64,000 nt of DNA, taken from Xanthomarina gelatinilytica (lineage in GTDB: Bacteria; Bacteroidota; Bacteroidia; Flavobacteriales; Flavobacteriaceae). The DNA lies in NCBI RefSeq assembly GCF_000348685.1, contig NZ_ANLA01000008.1:1-64000 (forward strand). The letters run 5' to 3'. Every line of letters starts with the position of its first letter. The first letter of the stretch is position 1. Below the pieces are notes generated by a model. The model did not search any database. It was not told the origin of the DNA and saw only the letters and a list, made by a program, of their open reading frames with translations. Shown piece after piece: positions 19,692-26,975 of this stretch. A program made the translations under genes and the position numbers.

Positions 19692-20081
19692 ATGGAACCT
19701 GCAGACCTTATACAAACCGTTGCAAAAACGGAAACGCTACAATCCCAACTCAGTCACATTCTGGATGCCTTTCAACAGATGGATTACCATAAACTCAACA
19801 CGGTCTTGGACGACAGATATTACGAGGAAATGCCAAAAACCGCCTTTATTTACAGGCAGCAACGCATTTTTAAATTTATGCAAAGCAAAGGGGACACCCA
19901 TTTAAAGCTTTCCACCAATATCTGCACAGGCTGCTTATGTGGCAAACCTGTATTTGTTTTTACGGGCAACCATTCCGGGTTGACCTATGGGGTGTATGTC
20001 GAGTTTTTAAATGATGCCATTGTGGATGTCTTCCGATGTTCGGAACAGTCCAGTAGTTCTTTTGGTTTGATGCCATTTTAA
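19692..20081 (+). CDS. Hypothetical protein with CTGCLCG cysteine cluster
   Basis: A 129-residue protein, not recognised. The first 75 residues look helical; the rest look beta-rich with ICTGCLCGKPVFVFTGNHSG, a three-Cys cluster that could bind a metal or iron-sulfur centre. No signal peptide is seen. It sits 39 bp before the histidine kinase gene on the same strand and may share its transcript. Confidence 0.6.
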   Translation: MEPADLIQTVAKTETLQSQLSHILDAFQQMDYHKLNTVLDDRYYEEMPKTAFIYRQQRIFKFMQSKGDTHLKLSTNICTGCLCGKPVFVFTGNHSGLTYGVYVEFLNDAIVDVFRCSEQSSSSFGLMPF

Positions 20082-20120
20082 GCTTTAGTTGTATTCTCAG
20101 TTATTGTATTCAGTTTAGGT

Positions 20121-21779
20121 ATGGATATTTTAAAACCGGTTTTAAGTTTCATTCTTTTTTTTATGGTCAGTTTGTTGGTCCAGGCAGGCAAGCTTCAGCA
20201 AGAACCCATTGACAGTACCCATTATTATTACAACAAGGTAATAAAGCCCAATTCAAAATCGGATTTGCTGCAAGCCTTTGTGTTTTACCGAAACCAAAAA
20301 GACAGGAGCTTGAAACGGGCAGATACTTTAGAGGCCGTTTATAGTTTGAGGCAATTGGCCATTATTCAAAAAAAGTTGGGTATCCTTTATGACAGTGAGA
20401 GCTCAGCCATTGAAGCCTTAGGTCTTTTGGAACAGCTACCAGCCAGTAGTGAGCGTAGGGAGTCCAAAGCAGGTATCTACAATCATTTGGGACGGGTTTA
20501 TAGTGAGATGCAAGATCATGCCAATGCCATAGCCTATTATAAAAAGGCTTTGGCTTTGGCAGACAGTAAGTTACAGGATATGGTTTTGCGCAACAACATA
20601 GCCTTTGCCCAATTACAGGCAGACAGTCTTGATGTGGCCTTAGAGGCGTTTAGCTCCTTATATCAGGAAAGTTTGGTCTATCAGGATAGCGTTATCATTG
20701 CCAGAACCCTAAACAATTTGGGGTTGGTAAAAGGAAAGTTGCAAGACAGTACAGCCCTGTTGGATTTGGAACAGGCATTCAAGTTACGTGAGGCTTTGGG
20801 GAACCCAACAGATATTTTGGGCAGTTATTTGGATCTTTCGGAGTATTATATCTCTCAAGGCAAGATTGAACGGGCCAAGTTACAAGCCCAAAAAGCCTAT
20901 CAATTGGCCAGGGCTTCCAATAATCCCAGTCATTTAGTGACTGCCTTGGGGGTGTTGATACAATTAAAAGAAGACCCAGAAGTTCGGTTTTACAAACAGC
21001 TTATGGACAGTATGCGAACTGCGACTATGTTGGTAGAGGGCAAGTACGCTTCCAAGAAATATGCTTTGGCAGCGCAAGAAGCTTTGGCCAACAAACGCTT
21101 GCTGGAGCTGGAGCAGGAAAAGAGCTATAAGTACCTTTATGGGTTTTTGTCTTTGTTTGTGCTTAGTTTGGGAGTGACGGTTGCAGTGTTTCAACGGCAA
21201 CGTTTTAAAAAGCAAAAGCAATTGGAAGTTTATCATACCGAATTGCGTATTTCGAAAAAAGTCCATGATGAGGTGGCCAATGGGGTGTACCATGTGATGA
21301 CCAAAATCCAACAAACCCCTGAGGTGCATGAAGGTATTTTAGACGATTTGGAGCGGGTGTACCATAAAACCCGAGATATTTCTAGGGAGCATCAGGACAT
21401 TCAAGTCCATGAACATTTTAAAGAGACCTTGTTGGATTTGATAAGCAATTATAAAAGCGATAGGGTAAACATCCTTACCAAGGATCTTTCCAAGATAGAT
21501 TGGTCTTTGCTTAGCAGTCAAAAAAAGATAGCTTTGTACCGGGTGATACAGGAGTTGTTGATCAATATGAAAAAGCACAGTCAGGCCTCGGTAGTGGTCA
21601 TCAGTTTTGCTCAACAATCCAAAACATTAACGGTTAGCTACAAGGATAATGGTCAAGGTTGTAGCCTAAAAAAGCAGAATGGACTTCAAAATACGGAAAA
21701 CCGTATAAAAAGCATAAAAGGTTCCATTACTTTTAGCTCAGAAATAAACCAAGGCTTTCAAGCTGTTATCATTATCTAA
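20121..21779 (+). CDS. TPR-containing sensor histidine kinase
   Basis: A 552-residue membrane kinase with a signal peptide, a periplasmic TPR array (about 70-300; GRVYSEMQDHANAIAYYKKALAL is one unit), one membrane helix (about 334-354) and a cytoplasmic kinase. The phospho-acceptor is likely His382 in KVHDEVANG. The ATPase part has an N-box (ELLINMKKHSQA) and G-box (DNGQG). It resembles the NarX/DesK-like kinases of this phylum that use TPRs as sensors. One base separates its stop from the response regulator ATG, so the two form a cognate pair. Confidence 0.9.
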   Translation: MDILKPVLSFILFFMVSLLVQAGKLQQEPIDSTHYYYNKVIKPNSKSDLLQAFVFYRNQKDRSLKRADTLEAVYSLRQLAIIQKKLGILYDSESSAIEALGLLEQLPASSERRESKAGIYNHLGRVYSEMQDHANAIAYYKKALALADSKLQDMVLRNNIAFAQLQADSLDVALEAFSSLYQESLVYQDSVIIARTLNNLGLVKGKLQDSTALLDLEQAFKLREALGNPTDILGSYLDLSEYYISQGKIERAKLQAQKAYQLARASNNPSHLVTALGVLIQLKEDPEVRFYKQLMDSMRTATMLVEGKYASKKYALAAQEALANKRLLELEQEKSYKYLYGFLSLFVLSLGVTVAVFQRQRFKKQKQLEVYHTELRISKKVHDEVANGVYHVMTKIQQTPEVHEGILDDLERVYHKTRDISREHQDIQVHEHFKETLLDLISNYKSDRVNILTKDLSKIDWSLLSSQKKIALYRVIQELLINMKKHSQASVVVISFAQQSKTLTVSYKDNGQGCSLKKQNGLQNTENRIKSIKGSITFSSEINQGFQAVIII

Positions 21780-21780
21780 T

Positions 21781-22446
21781 ATGTTTAAAAAGGTTATACT
21801 AGCAGACGATTTGGTGAGCATCAATCTGGGCATGCTTACTGTTTTAGATACATTAAAGATAGGGCAGGTAGAAACTGTACAATATTGTGATGATGCGTTT
21901 TTACGAATAAAACGTGCCTTCCAGGACCAGGACCCTTTTGATTTGTTGATTACCGATTTGTCTTTTAAGAAGGATCATCGCGATCAAAATTACCCTTCGG
22001 GTGAGTCACTTATTGAGGCTTTACATGCCGAGTATCCAGAATTGCCCATTATTGTTTATTCCATAGAAGACCGTATTCAACGCGTGCGCAAGCTGCTTAC
22101 CCAAAATGGGGTGAATGCCTATGTGTGTAAAGGTCGGAGAGGGCTTATAGAGCTTAAGGAAGCCATACAGGCTGTGTACGAACAGGAACTTTATGTATCG
22201 CCACAGGTAGCTCCTGCTTTAAGCAAGAAAACCGATTTGGAAATAGATGATTTCGACATCCTTGTGTTGAAGCATTTGTCGTTGGGTTTGTCGCAAGACC
22301 AGATCAGTCAGCAATTGAAAAACGATGGTGTTAGTCCAAACAGTTTAAGTACCATAGAAAAGCGTCTCAACAAACTGCGCATTCAGTTTAAGGCCAATAA
22401 TGCCATACATTTGGTGGCCATTGTTAAAGATTTGGGCTTGATATAA
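21781..22446 (+). CDS. Response regulator, receiver plus C-terminal HTH
   Basis: A 221-residue two-domain regulator. The receiver has the acidic pair D9/D10, the phospho-acceptor Asp59 in LLITDLSF and the switch Lys in AYVCKGRR. The C-terminal part (about 155-215) is a LuxR/sigma-4-like helix-turn-helix (LGLSQDQISQQLKNDGVSPNSLSTIEKRLNKL), though less typical than in NarL. It is phosphorylated by the kinase encoded one base upstream (family knowledge). Confidence 0.88.
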   Translation: MFKKVILADDLVSINLGMLTVLDTLKIGQVETVQYCDDAFLRIKRAFQDQDPFDLLITDLSFKKDHRDQNYPSGESLIEALHAEYPELPIIVYSIEDRIQRVRKLLTQNGVNAYVCKGRRGLIELKEAIQAVYEQELYVSPQVAPALSKKTDLEIDDFDILVLKHLSLGLSQDQISQQLKNDGVSPNSLSTIEKRLNKLRIQFKANNAIHLVAIVKDLGLI

Positions 22447-22545
22447 ACTTTTTTTTCATTTTTACGGAAAGCCGTAAGGATATTAGATTTATGCTCTTTA
22501 GTTTTGTTGTAAGCTATTAATTCATATTAATTAGTGTGGGAAAAT

Positions 22546-22579
22546 GAAAAAGCGTATCCAGTTTGGGTGCGCTTTTTTT
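22546..22579 (+). terminator. Terminator after the two-component operon
   Basis: GAAAAAGCGTATCCA pairs with TGGGTGCGCTTTTTT with two G-T wobbles, followed by T residues. Confidence 0.8.
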
Positions 22580-22683
22580 GTTTATGCTTTCAAGCGTTTT
22601 GAGGTCCCCTTTATTGGAATGGTGCTTAGGCTGTGGTTTCCATTGGGTTGTTATTGGGTTGATACGGATTAGGGATAAGGTAT

Positions 22684-22714
22684 ATACGCTATACATACGC
22701 TATATATACGCTAT
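22684..22714. repeat. Three helically phased direct repeats ATACGCTAT
   Basis: Identical 9-bp units start at 22684, 22695 and 22706, exactly 11 bp apart, about one DNA turn. They lie about 85 bp upstream of the gene at 22797 and after the terminator of the previous operon. The phasing suggests binding of a protein multimer on one face of the DNA (inference). Confidence 0.6.
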
Positions 22715-22796
22715 AGCTATTGTTTATTTGGCTAATATTCATTACTTTAGGGAGACTTTTTTAGGTATTATTTATTCATATTAATTATTGTTTATT

Positions 22797-23546
22797 ATGG
22801 CACGACAAAAAGGTATTATTAAGATTATTGGCACCCTTGGAGACGCTAATTTTTACGAAGACAAAGAGGTGGGTGCTTTGGTTAGAACTGCTGGTGGTGG
22901 TTTTGATGGCTACACAATCCGTACGAGTCCAAAAATGGTACGCGTACGGGAAAACGCGAGTGAATTTGGTAATTGCAGTCGGGTGAAGAAACAGTTTCGT
23001 TTGGCTTTGATGCCCTTTTTCCATGGGATTAAGAGTAGGGCCTTCAATTCGGATCTAATGAGTTTGTTTATGCATATTAAAGCTTTAGACCAGGTATCTG
23101 AGCGAGGTAAGAGACATATGCGTTATGGGATACAAACAGCTAAAGGAAGGCAGCTCATAAAACGGTATCCCTTTGTTCCGGAACAAGATCTGGTGGTTGG
23201 TTTTTGTGACCAGGCTACTTTTTATTGGTCGACGCAGCAGTTGGATGTTAGTGATTTTAATCCAGATCTATATAAGGTACCAAAAACAGCCACGCATATA
23301 GGTGTGACTTTGGGCGTGTTGGATTTTGATTTTGAAAGTTTAGAAAGCTCTTTAAGTGTTTCGCCTGTTCACTTTTTGGAACTAGGTGGAGGGGTTACTT
23401 CCTTTAGTTTAACTCCAGACCAGGTAGCTGTTCCAGAACATGTGGGATTTGTGGTTTTAGGTTTGCGTTATTACGAGATTATTGAAACAGAGGTGTATGC
23501 CTTTAAGCAGCCTTTAGGGATTAGGGTTTTGGATGTTTTGGTTTAG
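22797..23546 (+). CDS. Hypothetical protein, conserved flavobacterial type
   Basis: A 249-residue protein with no signal peptide or membrane helix; the ATG at 22797 is preferred over an in-frame TTG 9 bp earlier. The basic N-terminal region (MARQKGIIKIIG; RTSPKMVRVRENASEFGNCS) resembles a family often seen in Bacteroidota whose role I do not know. The C-terminal half is beta-rich. It stands between three phased repeats and a pair of terminator hairpins, so it is transcribed alone. Confidence 0.65.
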   Translation: MARQKGIIKIIGTLGDANFYEDKEVGALVRTAGGGFDGYTIRTSPKMVRVRENASEFGNCSRVKKQFRLALMPFFHGIKSRAFNSDLMSLFMHIKALDQVSERGKRHMRYGIQTAKGRQLIKRYPFVPEQDLVVGFCDQATFYWSTQQLDVSDFNPDLYKVPKTATHIGVTLGVLDFDFESLESSLSVSPVHFLELGGGVTSFSLTPDQVAVPEHVGFVVLGLRYYEIIETEVYAFKQPLGIRVLDVLV

Positions 23547-23571
23547 TGAACACCCCTTAACACCCCCCTAA

Positions 23572-23598
23572 CCCCCCTCAAAGGGGGAATTTTTTTTT
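23572..23598 (+). terminator. Terminator hairpin 1, CCCCCT/AGGGGG type
   Basis: ACCCCCCTC pairs with AAGGGGGA and is followed by a run of T residues. It is 25 bp after the stop at 23546. Confidence 0.75.
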
Positions 23599-23616
23599 GG
23601 ATATTTCAAATGAAAT

Positions 23617-23652
23617 ACCCCCTTAACCCGCTCAAGGGGGAGGTTTTTTTTT
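23617..23652 (+). terminator. Terminator hairpin 2, related copy
   Basis: ACCCCCTT pairs with AAGGGGGA around a short loop and is followed by nine T residues. It repeats the hairpin 45 bp upstream and is probably a second copy of one dispersed element. Confidence 0.65.
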
Positions 23653-23718
23653 AGGGGGGCAATCTGGTATGTTTGGGTTTAAGAGCCAATAATCAAATGA
23701 AAAAGTACTGAGAAGGCA

Positions 23719-24429
23719 TTAGTAACTTTCGCAAATGTATTTTTTAATGATATATTTTGTAATTTTTTTTAATGTTTTGCCCGTTTCTGGGTGTAGGCCC
23801 ACTGAGGTAAAAAACTCTAATTCTCCTGATTTGTTTTTTCCATACCAAAGCATTTCTGTGCCATCATTCTTAAAAAAAACAGTATCACAGTTGGGGTCTA
23901 TTTTTTTGAAATGCTCTATACGGTCTGCATTATATAATTTCAATAACCCTTGATTTAAAGAATTTGAATTAAAGTCGGTTTCCACATACCTATCCTTTTG
24001 CCATACCATCCATTTTTGTTGGTTTACGGCGTGATAACCATAAAATGCTAAACTTATTATTGCCAGTATAAGCAAGTAATATTTATAAGTACTTATGGTT
24101 CTTTTTATAAGTGAACTATTGCTGTTTTTGTCTTTGTTATCGATCTTTTTTTTAAAGTCGGAATAGGTGCTATATCCTAAATAGTTGCATAGCCCGGAAA
24201 CGATTTTCACTTGGGTAATGTTGATATCCCTTTCTTGGTCTTTTTCAAGTTCCAGAGCTAGCTTATGGTAATCCCTGTATCTTCTTTCGCCTAGTGAGAA
24301 GCCTATGAGCTTATCAATGGCATCGGATATTTCCTCAGCTATTTTGACCGTTGACGGATTTAATTCTCCTTTTAAGATTAACTCGTTTTTAGCTTTTTCG
24401 AATGCTTTTACAATTAAAGTTTTATGCAT
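23719..24429 (-). CDS. Hypothetical single-pass membrane protein
   Basis: A 236-residue protein, not recognised by function. Residues 1-95 are helical and charged with no signal peptide, and contain VKIVSGLCNYLGYSTYSDFK, which looks like a small HTH-like or YDG-type cytoplasmic domain. One membrane helix follows (about 115-132), then a C-terminal domain that should face the periplasm. The layout suggests one-component membrane signalling (inference). Confidence 0.6.
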   Translation of the reverse strand: MHKTLIVKAFEKAKNELILKGELNPSTVKIAEEISDAIDKLIGFSLGERRYRDYHKLALELEKDQERDINITQVKIVSGLCNYLGYSTYSDFKKKIDNKDKNSNSSLIKRTISTYKYYLLILAIISLAFYGYHAVNQQKWMVWQKDRYVETDFNSNSLNQGLLKLYNADRIEHFKKIDPNCDTVFFKNDGTEMLWYGKNKSGELEFFTSVGLHPETGKTLKKITKYIIKKYICESY

Positions 24430-24480
24430 TTGGAAGGGATTTGTTAGCCATTAAAGTTACATAAATATTTGTGTATGCAG

Positions 24481-24498
24481 TTGGAAAAAGTTTTCCAA
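24481..24498. promoter_or_regulatory. Perfect inverted repeat TTGGAAAA-AG-TTTTCCAA
   Basis: Two 8-bp arms pair perfectly around AG. It lies 52 bp upstream of the leftward gene starting at 24429, and TTTTCC half-sites repeat just downstream of it. This looks like an operator. The 318-bp gap 24430-24747 otherwise holds only this and the repeat at 24695. Confidence 0.5.
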
Positions 24499-24694
24499 CC
24501 ATTTTCCAAGGCATTTCCGGATGATTTCCTGTATTAGATGAAAAGATCTGATTCATTTGCTTTAAAGAATTGAAAAGATGGGTTTCTAGTGGTTGCTAGG
24601 GAAGAGCCACTATAACCCTTCTTTTAGTTCTCACTTCCCGAAATAGAGAGACGTCTCCAATTAACATGTGTGAGTAGCACTAGCTATAACTGGA

Positions 24695-24710
24695 TCCAAT
24701 TTGTATTGGA
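24695..24710. promoter_or_regulatory. Inverted repeat TCCAAT-TTGT-ATTGGA
   Basis: Perfect 6-bp arms around TTGT, 38 bp before the small lipoprotein gene at 24748. Possible operator for that gene. Confidence 0.4.
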
Positions 24711-24747
24711 CAGCCACACGAATGTCTAATTTTTAAAAAGCAATGTG

Positions 24748-24903
24748 ATGAAAAAAATAATACTGATCCTTTTGGTAAGCTGTTTTTATATAAGCATGGT
24801 GTCCTGTACACCGGAAGAAGTAGCAGATAGCACACAATCTGCCACCTGCTGTGGCAATGAAGGGGATTTGCCACCACCACCGCCTCCACCACCAGGAGGC
24901 TAG
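24748..24903 (+). CDS. 51-residue proline-tailed small lipoprotein
   Basis: A very short exported lipoprotein. MKKIILILLVSCFYISMVSC is a signal peptide with a lipobox ending at Cys20; the mature part is only about 32 residues, with a Cys pair (ATCCGNEGD) and then eight Pro and GG at the end. It has its own terminator. It precedes the large machine operon by 170 bp, but the terminator argues for a separate transcript. Function unknown. Confidence 0.65.
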   Translation: MKKIILILLVSCFYISMVSCTPEEVADSTQSATCCGNEGDLPPPPPPPPGG

Positions 24904-24934
24904 ATAGGGGAAGGTGCACTGATCTTTGATTGGA

Positions 24935-24972
24935 AAAGAGGACATATGGTATTACATATTCCTCTTTTTTTT
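24935..24972 (+). terminator. Terminator after the small lipoprotein
   Basis: AGAGGA pairs with TCCTCT, with further partial pairing inside (ATATG/CATAT), followed by eight T residues. It separates the small lipoprotein gene from the operon that follows. Confidence 0.75.
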
Positions 24973-25030
24973 GTGTTTTACGGAATCCCGTAAAGAATTG
25001 AAAATTAATGAGGTTAAGTTTGGTTTATTA

Positions 25031-25052
25031 TTTACTTAATTAAATAAGTAAA
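25031..25052. promoter_or_regulatory. 22-bp palindrome before the cytoskeletal/stator operon
   Basis: TTTACTTA and TAAGTAAA are perfect 8-bp arms around ATTAAA. It lies 22 bp before the first ATG of the operon (25075). A TATCTTTA box (25062-25069), close to the -7 consensus, sits between, so a bound protein would overlap the promoter. This is the best candidate control site of the locus. Confidence 0.55.
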
Positions 25053-25074
25053 ATCTATAATTATCTTTAAGAAC

Positions 25075-26541
25075 ATGAGAAAACCATACCTCTTTGTGCT
25101 ATTTGTTTTAACACTTTACAGTTGCTCAAATGATAATTCTAAAATTAATTATATAGAAGATTTTGCAGTATTCATTGAAGAGTTAGAATTTCAAAAAGCA
25201 TCTGAATCTAAAATTAATTGGGAGAACAAAGAAGACTCTCTTAATATGTTTATTAAAAGAAAAAATAATTTTAGATTGTCTTCCAATGATGAAAATGCGA
25301 TTGCACTTTTACTTGAGAAATTCCATAGTTTAAAAGAGCCAAACGCTAATCCAGAAATGAATGTAAATTTCTATTTTGAGAATTCGTTAAGTATGAATGG
25401 GTATTTAAGCGGTAAAAACTTCAAAAAAGTAATGCATCGTATTTATGGTAATTTAGGTGCTTACACAGTAAATCCTTTTTTTGTTAATACCAAAGAATAC
25501 CCTCAAGACGATGTTCTTAATAAAATTGACAATAGTAATATAAAAGAAGGTGATGTCGGTAATTCCGATCATCTGTTTATTTTTTCAAATGCTATTGAAA
25601 ATGCAAAAGAAAATAACTTGAGTATTGTTGTTACCGATGGTATTTATTCGGTTAAAGATGGTGATGTTGATATTGTTTCAATAGATATCGAAACTGCTTT
25701 TAAAAATGCATTAACCAAAAATGGAATTGAAACAGTAGTTTTAAAGTTATCATCAGAGTTTAATGGACAATATTATCAGGAAGCTAGTTGCCCAAATAAG
25801 AAAAAAGGAGGTATAACAATTAATCAACAGGATAGACCATATTATGTGATGCTTTTTGGGAACTCTCAAAGTATTGATAAAGCACTCAATGAGATTACAG
25901 TCATCGATGAATTGCCTGGATTTGAAGAACAAGCTAGATTCTTCTTAACAAAAAACTTGAAAGCTAATTACACCATTTTAACAACAGGCGACGAAAAGCA
26001 TGGAACATTCAAAGCATCAAAAAGAGGGTCTGATATAATTGAGGAAATCGAAGATGTTGAAAAGTTTGAAAAATCCGGCTTCGGTGGAACACCTAAAAAT
26101 GAAAATTATTTACAATTCGGTGTTGCAATCGATTATTCTTCAATAAACTTACCAAATACATATAAAGAAGATATAGAAAACTATTGGGTTGATGACCAAT
26201 TGGGGTATACCGTTACTTCAGTATCAAATGTTGCTGACATGGACAAGTCCTCAAAAACTTTCAAAGAAGTTCAGCATATTAATGATAAAAATAAAACCAA
26301 TTTCACCCATGTCATAACCGTTAAGGCAGATAAAAACTTATATGGTAATTTAAATATACAATTACAAAATAATCTACCTGCATGGATTGAAAATACTGGT
26401 GTAAATGATGATTGTGATATTATTGATGATGTTTCACACACCTTCGCCTTCGACCAATTAATGATTGGCATTTCTAAAGCCTATCAAAAAGTTAATAATA
26501 ATAGTCAATACCTCGATATCAATTTAAAAATAAAGCCTTAA
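25075..26541 (+). CDS. VWA-like lipoprotein, first gene of the cytoskeletal/stator operon
   Basis: A 488-residue lipoprotein; the lipobox LTLYSC places the acylated Cys at 17. Residues 95-270 look like a von Willebrand A fold: NVNFYFENSLSMNGY gives an ExSxS version (E102, S104, S106) of the DxSxS metal site, followed by a helix, and IVVTDGIYSV supplies the TDG motif (187-189). Glu in place of the first Asp may change metal binding. The C-terminal 200 residues are beta-rich. VWA proteins commonly organise complexes. It is followed after 2 bp by the next gene. Where it sits (inner or outer membrane) cannot be read from sequence. Confidence 0.75.
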   Translation: MRKPYLFVLFVLTLYSCSNDNSKINYIEDFAVFIEELEFQKASESKINWENKEDSLNMFIKRKNNFRLSSNDENAIALLLEKFHSLKEPNANPEMNVNFYFENSLSMNGYLSGKNFKKVMHRIYGNLGAYTVNPFFVNTKEYPQDDVLNKIDNSNIKEGDVGNSDHLFIFSNAIENAKENNLSIVVTDGIYSVKDGDVDIVSIDIETAFKNALTKNGIETVVLKLSSEFNGQYYQEASCPNKKKGGITINQQDRPYYVMLFGNSQSIDKALNEITVIDELPGFEEQARFFLTKNLKANYTILTTGDEKHGTFKASKRGSDIIEEIEDVEKFEKSGFGGTPKNENYLQFGVAIDYSSINLPNTYKEDIENYWVDDQLGYTVTSVSNVADMDKSSKTFKEVQHINDKNKTNFTHVITVKADKNLYGNLNIQLQNNLPAWIENTGVNDDCDIIDDVSHTFAFDQLMIGISKAYQKVNNNSQYLDINLKIKP

Positions 26542-26543
26542 CT

Positions 26544-26972
26544 ATGAATGATTTTATTGCTAGTTTGTATGACCCCTGGTTTAATTACGAGTTATATAAA
26601 GATTTACAAGATGGTGTGTTTAATGCTTTCGATTTTCAAAAATTGGGCTGGAGCCTAATTATTGTTTCGATAATCCTCCTTCTTGTATTTTATAAACTTT
26701 GGGACCCAGTAAAAAAACCACGTTTTAAATGGATAATAACACTTCTATTTGTGGGTATATTCATGTTCGCTATTTGTTATGCTTTATTATTTAATAATAT
26801 TGAACTATTACAATATCTGGGCAATTATACAGGATATGGAGGAGAACCGAATCCTCAATATTTTATATTACAAATGGCTATAATTTCCTTTGTATATGGA
26901 GTTGCTTTAGCAGGGTTGTTATCAATTCCAATTAAATATATAAGTGTAGGTAACAAACATAATCCTTTTTAA
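26544..26972 (+). CDS. Three-helix membrane protein of the operon
   Basis: A 142-residue integral membrane protein with three hydrophobic segments (about 35-52, 64-84 and 108-130) and a short soluble N-terminus. No known family is recognised. It is packed between the VWA-like and tubulin-like genes with gaps of 2 and 3 bp, so it is likely a membrane anchor for one of them (inference). Confidence 0.7.
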   Translation: MNDFIASLYDPWFNYELYKDLQDGVFNAFDFQKLGWSLIIVSIILLLVFYKLWDPVKKPRFKWIITLLFVGIFMFAICYALLFNNIELLQYLGNYTGYGGEPNPQYFILQMAIISFVYGVALAGLLSIPIKYISVGNKHNPF

Positions 26973-26975
26973 ATT

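Noticed and set aside
19636-19905. Alternative rightward frame overlapping the gene at 19692
   Set aside because: It overlaps in another frame, is rich in Trp/Arg/Lys without motif, and the 19692 frame has a better start and composition.
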